From the NCBI GenBank assembly GCA_016783965.1, contig JADHVO010000007.1:271870-335869 (forward strand): a stretch of DNA of 64,000 nucleotides, given 5' to 3'. The position numbers were made by a program, and so were the translations under genes. The notes under the pieces were generated by a model. It had not been told where the DNA came from and did no database searches. It saw only the letters and a program-made list of their open reading frames with translations. The DNA is from Alphaproteobacteria bacterium (GTDB lineage Bacteria; Pseudomonadota; Alphaproteobacteria; Micropepsales; Micropepsaceae). Below, piece by piece: positions 36,169 through 46,461 of the stretch (its first letter is position 1; each line of letters begins with the position of its first letter).

Positions 36169-36585
36169 TAGACGACCCTCGCCCCCGCGGAGCGGGGGGA
36201 GAGGGCAGGGTGAGGGGGCGGTGCAGCGCAAACCGAGTTGGCAGGATTGGCTCGCCATTTTGTTAAGCGAGACGCGCACGCAAGTGGCACTTGGTTTCGC
36301 TTGTATGCGCGTTGGTGCTGACACTCGGTTTGTGGATCGGCCCCTCGCATCGGGCCATTGCCTTTTAGCGCAATGGCCATTGGACTGGTGCAGCTCAGCC
36401 GTTAGCATCCGCGCAGGTGGTGGCTGCTGGCCCATAAGCAACAAAGAGCACCAACGTCTCTTGGAGCTTCGAAAGCATGCTTCGGATCGCTGATCGCTAG
36501 CCCAACAAAAGACACCGTCTCGGCGCCATAACCTCTCCTGCGAAGCGGGAGAGGTCGAAATCGCGCCGCGATTTCGGGTGAGGGC
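36169..36585. other. 417-bp gene-poor stretch with two palindromic repeats
   Basis: 36174-36218 is a C/G-rich palindrome (cgcccccgcggagcgggggg core) with a gggtgaggg tail. 36531-36585 is a second palindrome (cctctcctgcgaagcgggag core) followed by gaaatcgcgccgcgatttcg and gggtgaggg, ending at the next ATG. Between them, one short frame encodes a hydrophobic run (LVSLVCALVLTLGLWIGPSH, about 36289-36350) but with no ATG/GTG start and a stop soon after. It may be a decayed small membrane-protein gene; I see no supported intact gene. Confidence 0.6.
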
Positions 36586-37188
36586 ATGGCGAGGACCATA
36601 CTGATCGGCGCAGGGCTGCTGTTCGTGCTGCTGCTCGCGATCCTGTTCCTGCTTCCGTTGTCACTGCCGCGTGTCGGCGACATCGTCGTGACTGGCGTCG
36701 AACTGAGTCCGGAAGTGCCGAAGCCCGATCGCGATGGCCCTTATCGCGGCATGGATGGTCCGTTCCTGGGCGTGACCTTCACCTCGGCGCACGACTTCCA
36801 GAAGCTGGCGCACGACTGGCACTACACGCTGGGCTACGCGCTGGCGTCCTGCGCCGGCGACGACCTCGATCCATCGAAGCCGCTCGCTAGCTTCGGCGGC
36901 GTGTACGACCAGCACGGCCCCGTCTTCATGTATGCCGACAAGCGCCATACGTCGGGTCCCGGCACGCCCTTCCGCTATCACGTCTATCTCGCCGTGCGCG
37001 CCGAACCCAATCTCGACATCGACACCGGCCAGCCGCAACCGAACTACGACCTGAAGGCCCACCCGCAAGATGTCTGTCTGCGCATCGACGGCTTGCAGGA
37101 AGTCGACGGCGACGGCTGGGGCTTCGCGAAGTTCAAATCCAATGTCGTGCGCATCGCGAAAGACGACGTGACAAAGGCGTTTCGCTAG
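36586..37188 (+). CDS. N-terminally anchored hypothetical protein
   Basis: 200 aa. One N-terminal transmembrane helix (ILIGAGLLFVLLLAILFLLP, residues ~5-25) and a soluble extracytoplasmic part without recognisable motif, containing GPFLGVTFTSAHDFQKLAHD and CAGDDLDPSKPLASFGGVYD. The region just before the ATG is a palindromic repeat whose tail (gtgaggg) is the only SD-like sequence, at tight spacing. Overlaps the convergent UDG gene by four bases. Function unknown. Confidence 0.72.
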   Translation: MARTILIGAGLLFVLLLAILFLLPLSLPRVGDIVVTGVELSPEVPKPDRDGPYRGMDGPFLGVTFTSAHDFQKLAHDWHYTLGYALASCAGDDLDPSKPLASFGGVYDQHGPVFMYADKRHTSGPGTPFRYHVYLAVRAEPNLDIDTGQPQPNYDLKAHPQDVCLRIDGLQEVDGDGWGFAKFKSNVVRIAKDDVTKAFR

Positions 37189-37826
37189 AGCGCGTGCAGT
37201 GCGGCGATCTTGGCCTGCTTCACCGCCGCGTCGAACATCTCTTCGGTGAGGACGCCGGTGTTGGTGTTGTAGCGCGAGCAGTGATAGCTCGAGACCAGCG
37301 CGATCTTGCCGATCTGGTGCACCGCGCCGTGCCCGAACGGATGCGCAGATTTCTTCGCCGTCAGCGCATCGCACACGCTGTCATGCGCGATCTTGCCCAG
37401 CGCGAGGATCGCCCGCAGCGAGGGCATCGCCGCGATGGTCGCGCTCAGGAACGATCGACAGGTCTTGATCTCGCCCGGCGTCGGCTTGTTCTGCGGCGGC
37501 ACGCACCGCACCGCATTGGTGATCGCGCAATCATGCAGCACCAGCCCGTCGGTCGGCTCGCGCAGATAGGCGCCCCGCGCCAGGCCATGCGCCAGCAGCG
37601 TCCTGTAGAGCAGGTCGCCCGCGTAATCGCCCGTGAACGGCCGCCCTGTGCGGTTCGCGCCGTGCAATCCGGGCGCCAGGCCCACGATAAGGAGCCGCAC
37701 GTGATCGGCGCCGAAGGTCGGCACCGGATCGTTGAAGTACGCCGGATAGTCGCCACGGTTTTCCGCGCGGAATTCCGCGAGCCGCGGGCAGAGCTGGCAA
37801 TCCCGCGGCGGCTCTGTCGTCGTCAC
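37185..37826 (-). CDS. Uracil-DNA glycosylase, family 5 (UdgB-like)
   Basis: 213 aa. Removes uracil and some other deaminated bases from DNA. Family 5 pattern: an Fe-S cysteine pair near the N terminus (CQLC, residues 10-13) with further cysteines (RCVPPQNKPTPGEIKTC), motif GLAPGLHGANRTGRPFTGD, and the later SSYHCSRYN with the DNA-intercalating segment. The start is GTG at 37826, sharing one base with the NYN gene stop, so the two are coupled. dut lies elsewhere in the window (1114-1572); both limit uracil in DNA. Confidence 0.9.
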   Translation of the reverse strand: MTTTEPPRDCQLCPRLAEFRAENRGDYPAYFNDPVPTFGADHVRLLIVGLAPGLHGANRTGRPFTGDYAGDLLYRTLLAHGLARGAYLREPTDGLVLHDCAITNAVRCVPPQNKPTPGEIKTCRSFLSATIAAMPSLRAILALGKIAHDSVCDALTAKKSAHPFGHGAVHQIGKIALVSSYHCSRYNTNTGVLTEEMFDAAVKQAKIAALHAL

Positions 37827-38401
37827 TAAGCGGTCTGCGCGTAGTGCGGCGACTGCTGCGGGCTCCGCGGTCCGCCTTCGCGCGCGATCTGCGGCTTCAG
37901 CTCGTCGAGTTCGATGAAGTTGTCCGCCTGCCGCCGCAGCTCGTCGGCCACCATCGGCGGCTGGGTGCGGATGGTCGACACCACGCTCACGCGGCGCCCC
38001 TTGCGCTGCGCCGCTTCGACCAGCCGCCGGAAATCGCCGTCGCCGGAGAAGATCACGATGTGATCCACCTGGTCCGCCATCTCCATCACGTCGATGGCGA
38101 GTTCGATGTCCATGTTGCCTTTCACGCGGCGGCGGCCGGTGCCGTCGGTGAACTCCTTGAGCGGCTTCGTCACCACGGCAAAGCCGTTGTAGTCGAGCCA
38201 GTCGACAAGCGGCCTGAGAGGGGAGAACTCCTGATCTTCCGCCACCGCGGTGTAGTAGAACGCGCGCACCAGGATTCCCTTGCGCGCGAAAAGTTCCAGA
38301 AGCCGTTTATAATCGATGTCGAACTGGAGACCCTTGGCGGCGCCGTAGAGATTTGCGCCGTCGATGAACAGGGCGAGCTTTTCATTCGGATAGAACAACA
38401 T
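37826..38401 (-). CDS. NYN domain protein (LabA/DUF88 family, PIN-like)
   Basis: 191 aa. NYN/PIN-like fold with the acidic residues of a metal-dependent nuclease: LALFIDGANLYGAAKG (first Asp), KGNMDIELAIDVMEMA (second), and VIFSGDGDFRRLVEAAQRKG (third). Followed by VSVVSTIRTQPPMVADELRR and a short disordered tail. Such proteins are thought to be RNases, but few are characterised. SD GGGAG six bases upstream of the ATG. Upstream partner of the UDG gene; divergent from folK. Confidence 0.92.
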   Translation of the reverse strand: MLFYPNEKLALFIDGANLYGAAKGLQFDIDYKRLLELFARKGILVRAFYYTAVAEDQEFSPLRPLVDWLDYNGFAVVTKPLKEFTDGTGRRRVKGNMDIELAIDVMEMADQVDHIVIFSGDGDFRRLVEAAQRKGRRVSVVSTIRTQPPMVADELRRQADNFIELDELKPQIAREGGPRSPQQSPHYAQTA

Positions 38402-38503
38402 AATGAACTCCCACTATCACGATGGCCCAACCGGCAATAAAACTCCGACCGCCCTGTGCCGTTCTAATCCTCTCCGTGCGCGGTTCAAGTACGGCTTTGT
38501 CCC

Positions 38504-39001
38504 ATGATCCTCATTGCGCTCGGCAGCAATCTCGCGTCCGCGGCCGGAACGCCGGCGCAGACGTTGACCGCGGCGATCGCACATCTCCCCCAACACGAAA
38601 TGAGTGTCGCCGCCATATCGCCTTATTACGTAACGCCCGCATGGCCGGATCCAAACGATCCGTCATTTGTCAACGCGGTGGCGCAAATCGACACAAGACA
38701 TTCGCCCGAGACGCTGATGGAGGCACTCCATGCGACGGAAGCGGCATTCGGACGTGTACGTTCTGTAATGAACGCGCCGCGCACACTCGATCTTGATCTT
38801 CTCGATTTTAACGGGCGTGTAATGCAAGGCCCGCCGGTTCTGCCGCATCCGCGTCTCGCCGAGCGCGCGTTCGTGCTCGTGCCGCTGGCGGACATCGCGC
38901 CGCACTGGCGCGATCCGCGTACCGGCCGTGCGGTTTCGGAATTGCTGGCGGCGCTGCCCGCGGCTGAGCGCGCCGCCGTGCGTCCTATTTCTTCAGGGTG
39001 A
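38504..39001 (+). CDS. folK: 2-amino-4-hydroxy-6-hydroxymethyldihydropteridine pyrophosphokinase
   Basis: 165 aa HPPK in folate synthesis. Begins MILIALGSNLASAAGTPAQT; contains SPYYVTPAWPDPNDPSFVNA, the substrate and ATP-binding segment APRTLDLDLLDFNG with its aspartates, and LPHPRLAERAFVLVPLADIA. Usual length. No folB or folP adjacent. The last 17 bases overlap the convergent secreted-protein gene. Confidence 0.95.
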   Translation: MILIALGSNLASAAGTPAQTLTAAIAHLPQHEMSVAAISPYYVTPAWPDPNDPSFVNAVAQIDTRHSPETLMEALHATEAAFGRVRSVMNAPRTLDLDLLDFNGRVMQGPPVLPHPRLAERAFVLVPLADIAPHWRDPRTGRAVSELLAALPAAERAAVRPISSG

Positions 39002-39533
39002 AGGTCGCGCGGATGCTGTCGAACAGCTTCGTCAGCCTGGCGTCGTCATATTGCTTCGGCGGCGGGTCGATCACGGTCCGCTCGGTCGAATGCACAAAGT
39101 ACGTCACCGCCGTACAGGTGCCGCTGATCAGGAACAGGTTCGTCGAGCGCTGCTGCATCATGCCGGAGTCGGGCATGAACGCCGTCACATAGGTCCGGCC
39201 GTCGGCCTTCAGCGTCTTGACCTCTTCCGGATCGCTCAGGAACTGCGCTGGCTTGCAGTTCTTGCCCGGCAGCACTTCGACGGCGACCAGCGCGTCGTCG
39301 AGATTGGTGCCCTTCGTGTAGGACTCCGGGATGCTGAACGACACGCCATGGACCGGCGGATCGATTTCGATCGACTGGTACTTCGGATCGACCGTGAAAT
39401 TCGCCGGGTAGGAGATCGACCAACCGTTCTTTGCGTCGGTGTAGGTCTTCCATCCCTTGGGTGGCGCCGCCGTTGCGGCCGTCGCCGCCGCGCCCAGCAT
39501 CGTCGCCACCACCAGCACGCGCCTGATTGTCAT
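38985..39533 (-). CDS. Secreted protein, PsbP-like pattern, unknown
   Basis: 182 aa. Signal peptide MTIRRVLVVATMLGAAATAA ending TAA-APP. The mature start GWKTYTDAKNGWSISYPANF has the look of PsbP-like or DUF1795-type beta folds (pattern impression only). Two cysteines (KNCKPAQ and GTCTAVT) may form a disulfide. GGGGAG SD at six bases before the ATG. Overlaps folK by 17 bases at the 3' end. Confidence 0.75.
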   Translation of the reverse strand: MTIRRVLVVATMLGAAATAATAAPPKGWKTYTDAKNGWSISYPANFTVDPKYQSIEIDPPVHGVSFSIPESYTKGTNLDDALVAVEVLPGKNCKPAQFLSDPEEVKTLKADGRTYVTAFMPDSGMMQQRSTNLFLISGTCTAVTYFVHSTERTVIDPPPKQYDDARLTKLFDSIRATFTLKK

Positions 39534-39642
39534 GACAGTCTCCCCAGCTTCGATCGGAACTCTGCCCTGCAATTGTGGCGATCCCAAAGAAAAATCCGGG
39601 CGGCTTTCCGCCCGGATTCATTTTTGGTCGGACGTACGCTGT

Positions 39643-40014
39643 CTATTTCCAGTGCGCCCAGGTCTTTCCGGAACGCCGGTTGTAGTTCAGCGTGATCTCG
39701 CTGATCGTGCAGAGATTGAAGTTCTTCCAGTACGCATCGGAGTCGTCGTCATACACGACCTTCAGGTCCCAGTAGCAGCCGCCCGCGTGGTGCGGGAAGG
39801 TGATGTCGACGGACTGGCCGTCTTCCAGTTCGTCCTGGCCCATCACGTCCTCTTCCCAGCTGTTGGTACTGACCGGCGAGACATAGACCTCGCGGATCGT
39901 GTAGCCGGTGTCGTTGATGAGCGTGAAATTCTGCCGCGCGGCCTCAGCCGGCAAGGCGGCGAGCAGCGACAGACCGGCCGCCGCAATAGCGGCCGCAAGC
40001 ATCTTGAACTTCAT
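39643..40014 (-). CDS. Small secreted beta-rich protein, unknown
   Basis: 123 aa. Signal peptide MKFKMLAAAIAAAGLSLLAA with cleavage near AEA-AR. The mature part starts RQNFTLINDTGYTIREVYVS and continues with WEEDVMGQDELEDGQSVDI, GGCYWDLKVVYDDD and NLCTISEITLNY, a pattern found in short alphaproteobacterial secreted proteins of unknown role. Two cysteines may pair. A GGGGGA SD precedes the ATG at good distance. Confidence 0.78.
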   Translation of the reverse strand: MKFKMLAAAIAAAGLSLLAALPAEAARQNFTLINDTGYTIREVYVSPVSTNSWEEDVMGQDELEDGQSVDITFPHHAGGCYWDLKVVYDDDSDAYWKNFNLCTISEITLNYNRRSGKTWAHWK

Positions 40015-40182
40015 GATAGTCCCCCGAATCTGATCGCCCAGAACCGATATGGAAGTGCAGCCAGTGGGATAAGGCAATGCTGCCGGGCCGTTCTTTTTTG
40101 ACCCGGAATCATTACGACTTTGCAATTTTTCGGATATCCCCTCCCGGTTAACGTCGCGCCCGCCGCTCCATAACAGGCCGAA

Positions 40183-40752
40183 ATGATCAGCGAATTCCTT
40201 CCCTATCTGGGCCCGGCCCTGGCGCTGATGTTCATCTTTCGGCGGGGGCTCAAGCCGCGCCGGGTCAAGGTGAACAGCCTCTGGCGCACGCCGATCATCT
40301 ACGGCGTGCTTGCCTTTCTCACCCTCTCGAGGAGCCACGCTCCCAGTCTCGTCGCGCTGTCCAGCTACGCGCTGGCGACCGTCGCCGGCGGCGCGCTCGG
40401 CTGGTTCACCGCCCAGCATGCCGAACTCACGCTCGACAAGGAGAACGGCACGATCATGAGCCAGCCGACCAGGATCGGCACGGCCATCACCGCCGCCGCG
40501 TTCATCCTGAAATTCGCGATCGACTTCTACATGAACGGCGCTCCCGGCAACGGTGCTCCGAACCTGCATCCCTTCGCGATCCGCCATGCTGCCGGCATCA
40601 ACGTCTTTGGCAACGCGTTGTTGCTGCTCGCCGTCGCGCGCACCTTCGGCAACACCGCGCATATGTGGATCCGAACCCGCCCGCTGGTTGAGCTGCTCGC
40701 CAAGCACAGGGCCAATTCCACACCGCCCGCACCGCCACCAACGAGCACCTGA
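40183..40752 (+). CDS. CcdC-like (DUF1453) membrane protein
   Basis: 189 aa with about four transmembrane helices: FLPYLGPALALMFIFRRG, IIYGVLAFLTL, LVALSSYALATVAGGALGWF and ITAAAFILKFAIDFYM, then a fifth near INVFGNALLLLAVARTF. The arrangement of a basic R-G-L-K-P-R-R loop and the AGGALGWFTAQHAEL region resembles DUF1453/CcdC proteins; role unknown. Ends in a Pro-rich tail. Five bases upstream of a thioesterase gene, likely cotranscribed. Confidence 0.75.
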   Translation: MISEFLPYLGPALALMFIFRRGLKPRRVKVNSLWRTPIIYGVLAFLTLSRSHAPSLVALSSYALATVAGGALGWFTAQHAELTLDKENGTIMSQPTRIGTAITAAAFILKFAIDFYMNGAPGNGAPNLHPFAIRHAAGINVFGNALLLLAVARTFGNTAHMWIRTRPLVELLAKHRANSTPPAPPPTST

Positions 40753-40756
40753 CATC

Positions 40757-41176
40757 ATGGCCAATGACGAAGAGTGGGTTCAGCGCCTCAACGCCGTGAA
40801 CCAGGATCGCCTGCCGGGCATGGTCGGCCTGGTGGTGACGCACGCCGAGCGCGGCCTGATGCGCGCCCGCATGGAAGCCAAGGACAAGATCGTCGCGCCC
40901 ATCGGCTTCCTGTTTGCGCCGGCGATCGTCACCCTGGCCGACACGCTCTGCGCCTATGGCACCGGCGGCTGCCTTCCTGACGGCGCCAACGGCTTCACCA
41001 CCATCGAGCTCAAGACCAACTTCATGAGCACGGTGCGCGAGGGCAACGTCCTGTGCGAGGCGAAGCTCGTCCACGGCGGCACCACCCAGGTCTGGAACGC
41101 CACCATCACAGCGGAATCCACCGGCAAGCTGATGGCGCTCTTCCGCTGCACCCAGGCGGTGCTTTGGCCGAAGTAA
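40757..41176 (+). CDS. PaaI-type hotdog thioesterase
   Basis: 139 aa hotdog-fold enzyme. Pattern PGMVGLVVTHAERGLMRARM, then the conserved helix FLFAPAIVTLADTLCAYGT, and TTIELKTNFMSTVREGN, the PaaI-type core. The acid in the helix is Asp of LADTL. Probably hydrolyses an acyl-CoA; substrate not predictable. Follows the membrane protein by four bases and precedes the zinc-ribbon gene by six. Confidence 0.88.
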   Translation: MANDEEWVQRLNAVNQDRLPGMVGLVVTHAERGLMRARMEAKDKIVAPIGFLFAPAIVTLADTLCAYGTGGCLPDGANGFTTIELKTNFMSTVREGNVLCEAKLVHGGTTQVWNATITAESTGKLMALFRCTQAVLWPK

Positions 41177-41182
41177 CCGTCG

Positions 41183-41488
41183 ATGTTCTGCCCTCGATGC
41201 GGTCAGACGCTCTCTGTTCGGCCCGACAGGTCCCTAAGTTGCGAAGCTGGTGGGATGGACTTGTCGCGAAGCCTAAGTGAACGGCTGATCGACAGATATG
41301 AGAAAGGCGTTCCGCCGCCTCCGGACCGAACCTGGACCTTCAGGTTTGGGGGTAGCTGGTATTGCCCCGGCTGTGGCGTGCGAGCGGAAGAAAATGTGGC
41401 GGGCGACGTCCGATGTCCTGCCTGCCAAAGACCTATGTCCGAGTTCCTCTACCAACTGATTGAATTGCATTGGCATGGGCCCACCTGA
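41183..41488 (+). CDS. Double zinc-ribbon hypothetical protein
   Basis: 101 aa. Starts MFCPRCGQTL and has a second Cys-x-x-Cys pair in WYCPGCGVRAEE followed by VRCPACQRPM. The four CxxC-type half-sites fit one or two zinc ribbons. No other domain. Placed six bases after the thioesterase stop. Function unknown; a small adaptor or nucleic-acid binding role is possible but not shown. Confidence 0.68.
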   Translation: MFCPRCGQTLSVRPDRSLSCEAGGMDLSRSLSERLIDRYEKGVPPPPDRTWTFRFGGSWYCPGCGVRAEENVAGDVRCPACQRPMSEFLYQLIELHWHGPT

Positions 41489-41603
41489 TCTGGACCGCTT
41501 GCCCACGCCACCCGCTTTCTATATTGTCCGCCGCCTTCCGGTGGGCACTTGCCCGCCGCCGTTCGCGCGCGCTCCCTTAAGCCGCTGAAAAACAAGGAAT
41601 TCC

Positions 41604-41990
41604 ATGGCCCGCGTTACCGTTGAAGATTGCGTCGACAAGGTCCCGAACCGGTTCGACCTCGTCCTGATCTCGGCTTTCCGTGCCCGCCAGCTTTCCGGCG
41701 GCGCCGAGCCGATGGTCGACCGCGACCGCGACAAGAACCCGGTCGTCGCGCTCCGCGAGATCGCCTCCAAGGACCTGAAGCCGGAAGAGGCCAAGGAGGA
41801 GTACATCAAGTCCCTCCAGAAACATGCCGATGTCGACGAGCCGGAAGAGGCGCGTCCCGATACCGACGACCAGCGCGAGGACAGCGCGTTCCGCGCCGTC
41901 ACCGAGGAAGAGCTGCTGCGTGCGCTCACCTCCGAGGCCCAGCGCCGCGCCGAGCCGCAGCCGGAGCCGGAAGCCGACTACGAAGAGTAG
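41604..41990 (+). CDS. rpoZ: RNA polymerase omega subunit
   Basis: 128 aa. N-terminal omega fold [20 protein letters not shown] then [10 protein letters not shown], with [11 protein letters not shown]. The C-terminal half is acidic ([20 protein letters not shown]...EPEADYEE), longer than in E. coli and normal in alphaproteobacteria. AAGGA SD. A strong terminator follows, then rsh; the rpoZ-rsh order matches the rpoZ-spoT pair of many Proteobacteria. Confidence 0.97.
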   Translation: MARVTVEDCVDKVPNRFDLVLISAFRARQLSGGAEPMVDRDRDKNPVVALREIASKDLKPEEAKEEYIKSLQKHADVDEPEEARPDTDDQREDSAFRAVTEEELLRALTSEAQRRAEPQPEPEADYEE

Positions 41991-42016
41991 TGGCAACATC
42001 GCACCGAATACGCGTC

Positions 42017-42045
42017 AAAGGGCGGTCCGTCGGGCCGCCCTTTTT
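42017..42045 (+). terminator. Intrinsic terminator of rpoZ
   Basis: Nine-base-pair stem gggcggtcc/gggccgccc with a three-base loop, preceded by aaa and followed by ttttt (42041-42045), 30 bases after the rpoZ stop. It separates rpoZ from rsh, so rsh should have its own promoter. Confidence 0.85.
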
Positions 42046-42174
42046 CGTCGAGTCTGATTGAATCTCAATGATCTGCACCGAGTCGCTCGAGTGAAACTGC
42101 AGAATTGTGGATAATTCCGGACCCGCCCGAACCCGCGACCCGGCGCCGAGGGTATCGCGCGACCATTTTCGGCT

Positions 42175-42180
42175 TATATT
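42175..42180 (+). promoter_or_regulatory. -10-like TATATT immediately upstream of rsh (possible leaderless start)
   Basis: TATATT ends eight bases before the rsh ATG at 42188, so a transcript starting at the normal distance would begin at or next to the ATG. There is no SD before this ATG. The same motif and spacing recur at 45391-45396. No good -35 hexamer is visible at 16-18 bp. Confidence 0.4.
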
Positions 42181-42187
42181 TGTGGCG

Positions 42188-44500
<2,313 letters not shown>

Positions 44501-44506
44501 AAATCC

Positions 44507-44631
44507 TGTCATGGCCCGCGAATGCGGGCCACCCAGGTGACGCCGCTCCGCAAGTTGCAGAGTGATCTCGGATCGAAGCGTCGCAGACGGCCAAGCGACA
44601 ACTGGGTGGCCCGCATTCGCGGGCCATGACA
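44507..44631. repeat. Composite inverted-repeat element A, copy 2 (~125 nt)
   Basis: Same plan as 33366-33491: the left arm tgtcatggcccgc...gcgggccaccca (44507-44535) and inverted right arm gggtggcccgc...gcgggccatgaca (44604-44631) flank a ~68-nt spacer that also contains ttgcag. Located between rsh and pyrE and ending 11 bases before the pyrE ATG, so pyrE's leader derives from it. Confidence 0.85.
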
Positions 44632-44642
44632 AGGATGGGAAG

Positions 44643-45227
44643 ATGGAAATCGAGAAAGTCCTCAAGGAATTCGAAGGCGCCGGAGCGCTCCTGCGCGGCC
44701 ATTTCATCCTCACCTCGGGCCTGCACTCCGACGTCTATCTCCAGAAGTCGCTGATCTTCACCGACGCGAAGCGGACGACAAAGCTGATCAGGGCGCTGGC
44801 GCAGAAGGTTCGCGAGCAGGTGAAGACACAGCCCACGGCGATCGTCTCCACCGCCGTCGGCGCCATCGTTCCCGGCTACGAGATGGGGCGCCAGCTTGGG
44901 CTCCCCGCCTATTTCGTCGAGCGCGTCGACGGCAAATTCCAGCTCCGCCGCAACTTCATGCTGACGAAGAACCAGCCCGTCCTGATCGTCGAAGACATCG
45001 TCTCGACCGGCGGCTCGATCAAGGAATGCATCGAGACGGTGCGCGAGGCCGGCGGCAAGCCCGTGGCCGTTGCCGCACTTGTCGACCGCACCGGCGGCAA
45101 GGTGAAGTTCGGCATCCCGTTCATCCCGCTGGCGACATGGACCGCAAAGGCGTGGCCCGCCGACAAGCTCCCGCCCCATTTGCGCGACACGCCCGCCGTC
45201 AAACCCGGCAGCCGCGGCCTGGCCTAA
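44643..45227 (+). CDS. pyrE: Orotate phosphoribosyltransferase
   Basis: 194 aa. Attaches PRPP to orotate in UMP synthesis. Features: FILTSGLHSDVYLQKS, VSTAVGAIVPGYEMGRQLG, and the PRPP loop VLIVEDIVSTGGSIKECIE. The end AVKPGSRGLA is a typical C-terminal tail of the alphaproteobacterial form. The ATG at 44643 follows the repeat directly; GGATGGGAAG just before it gives a modest SD. Fits with pyrB/pyrC' at 22.6-24.9 kb. Confidence 0.95.
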   Translation: MEIEKVLKEFEGAGALLRGHFILTSGLHSDVYLQKSLIFTDAKRTTKLIRALAQKVREQVKTQPTAIVSTAVGAIVPGYEMGRQLGLPAYFVERVDGKFQLRRNFMLTKNQPVLIVEDIVSTGGSIKECIETVREAGGKPVAVAALVDRTGGKVKFGIPFIPLATWTAKAWPADKLPPHLRDTPAVKPGSRGLA

Positions 45228-45238
45228 GCAGCCGGTTG

Positions 45239-45261
45239 GCATGGCCCGCAACGGCGGGCCA
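45239..45261. repeat. Single palindrome of repeat family A
   Basis: ggcatggcccgcaacggcgg and the following gcca form the same tggcccgc/gcgggcca hairpin as the arms of the composite elements, here as a solo copy 11 bases after the pyrE stop. It may act as the pyrE terminator hairpin. Confidence 0.7.
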
Positions 45262-45390
45262 TCTGCGCCTTATCGAACGGAATTCGGATCCACGCGCAAC
45301 CGCAAACCGCTCAACGCACTGATAGCACTCGCTTTCGTTCCCGCATGGCAGAATGTGCGGCGACTTTATCGAACCCCGCCAAACCGGCCT

Positions 45391-45396
45391 TATATT
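45391..45396 (+). promoter_or_regulatory. -10-like TATATT immediately upstream of the gene at 45404 (possible leaderless start)
   Basis: TATATT ends seven bases before the ATG at 45404 and there is no SD, the same arrangement as before rsh. A transcription start at the usual distance would fall on the ATG. No clear -35 hexamer. Confidence 0.4.
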
Positions 45397-45403
45397 GTCG
45401 GCC

Positions 45404-45736
45404 ATGAAACGCGACCCGAGTCTCACCCTGACACCTGTCATCGCCGCAGCCCTGCGGCGGCGCCCTCGCGCGCGCGCGGGGGAGGGGGTCGAAACGCAAA
45501 ATTTGAAAAACAATTATGTTGCCGAAGGTCGTGTAACCCGCAGATTTCGTTTGAAGAAGCGCAAGAAAGCGGGCGCCAGGCCCGGCAACCTCAACGCCGT
45601 CCAATTCCCACTCAAGACGCCGGAAGATATTGCGCTCTACCGCCGCATCGCCGCCGTGACCAAGACCGCCAAATTCCTGGTGCGCGCCGTCAACCGCGAC
45701 CTTCGCGCCCGCCGCCAAGAGACCGAGTACCCATGA
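45404..45736 (+). CDS. Small basic hypothetical protein coupled to pdxJ
   Basis: 110 aa if started at ATG 45404. Very basic, with RRFRLKKRKKAGARPGNLNA in the middle and KTPEDIALYRRIAAVTKTAK afterwards, a pattern suggesting RNA or DNA binding; no family recognised. The first 30 codons include a C/G-rich stretch (cgcgcgcgcgggggaggggg) that looks like inserted repeat, so a later start such as TTG in KNNYVAEG is possible. Its TGA overlaps the pdxJ ATG by four bases, which supports the 3' half as coding. Confidence 0.6.
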   Translation: MKRDPSLTLTPVIAAALRRRPRARAGEGVETQNLKNNYVAEGRVTRRFRLKKRKKAGARPGNLNAVQFPLKTPEDIALYRRIAAVTKTAKFLVRAVNRDLRARRQETEYP

Positions 45737-46461
45737 CCCATCTCCGCCTTGGCGTGAACATCGACCATGTGGCGACTGTGCGCGAGGCGCGGGGCGGCGC
45801 GTATCCCGATCCCGTCCGCGCCGCGAGGCTCGCCGAAGCCGCGGGCGCCGACGGCATCACCGCGCATCTGCGCGAAGACCGCCGCCACATCTCCGACGAC
45901 GACATCAATCGCCTCTCGCGCGAGCTGAATATCCCGCTCAATCTCGAGATGGCTGCGACCGACGAGATGCACATCATCGCGCTCAACGCGAAACCCCGCG
46001 CCGCTTGCATCGTCCCGGAAAAGCGGGAGGAGATCACCACCGAAGGCGGCCTCGACGCCGCGCGCCAGCACAACCACCTTTCGCCCATCGTGCGCAGCCT
46101 CGGCGCTGCCGGTATCCGCGTCTCGCTTTTCGTCGAGCCCGCGCGCGACCAGCTCGACGCTGCGAAGTCGCTTGGCGCCCCGGTGGTCGAATTGCACACG
46201 GGCGCTTACGCCAACGCGAGCGGCGCGGAGCAGGACCGCATTCTCGCCCGCCTCACGGAAGCCGCCGCCTATGGCGAAAGCATCGGGCTGGAGATCCATG
46301 CCGGCCACGGCCTCACCTTCGACAACGTCAAACCCATCGCCGCCATCCCGCAGATCCGCGAGCTCAACATCGGCCATTTTCTGGTCGGCGAAGCGATCTT
46401 CATCGGCCTCGATGCCTCGATCCGCCGCATGCGCGCCCTGATGGACGAAGCCCGCGCATGA
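45733..46461 (+). CDS. pdxJ: Pyridoxine 5'-phosphate synthase
   Basis: 242 aa TIM-barrel enzyme making pyridoxine 5'-phosphate (vitamin B6). Begins MTHLRLGVNIDHVATVREAR; contains GADGITAHLREDRRHISDDD, LNLEMAATDEM, VPEKREEITTEGGLD and NIGHFLVGEAIFIGLDASIR. Overlaps the gene upstream (ATGA) and the gene downstream (ATGA). The pdxJ-acpS-lepB-rnc-era order matches many alphaproteobacteria and E. coli partly. Confidence 0.97.
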   Translation: MTHLRLGVNIDHVATVREARGGAYPDPVRAARLAEAAGADGITAHLREDRRHISDDDINRLSRELNIPLNLEMAATDEMHIIALNAKPRAACIVPEKREEITTEGGLDAARQHNHLSPIVRSLGAAGIRVSLFVEPARDQLDAAKSLGAPVVELHTGAYANASGAEQDRILARLTEAAAYGESIGLEIHAGHGLTFDNVKPIAAIPQIRELNIGHFLVGEAIFIGLDASIRRMRALMDEARA

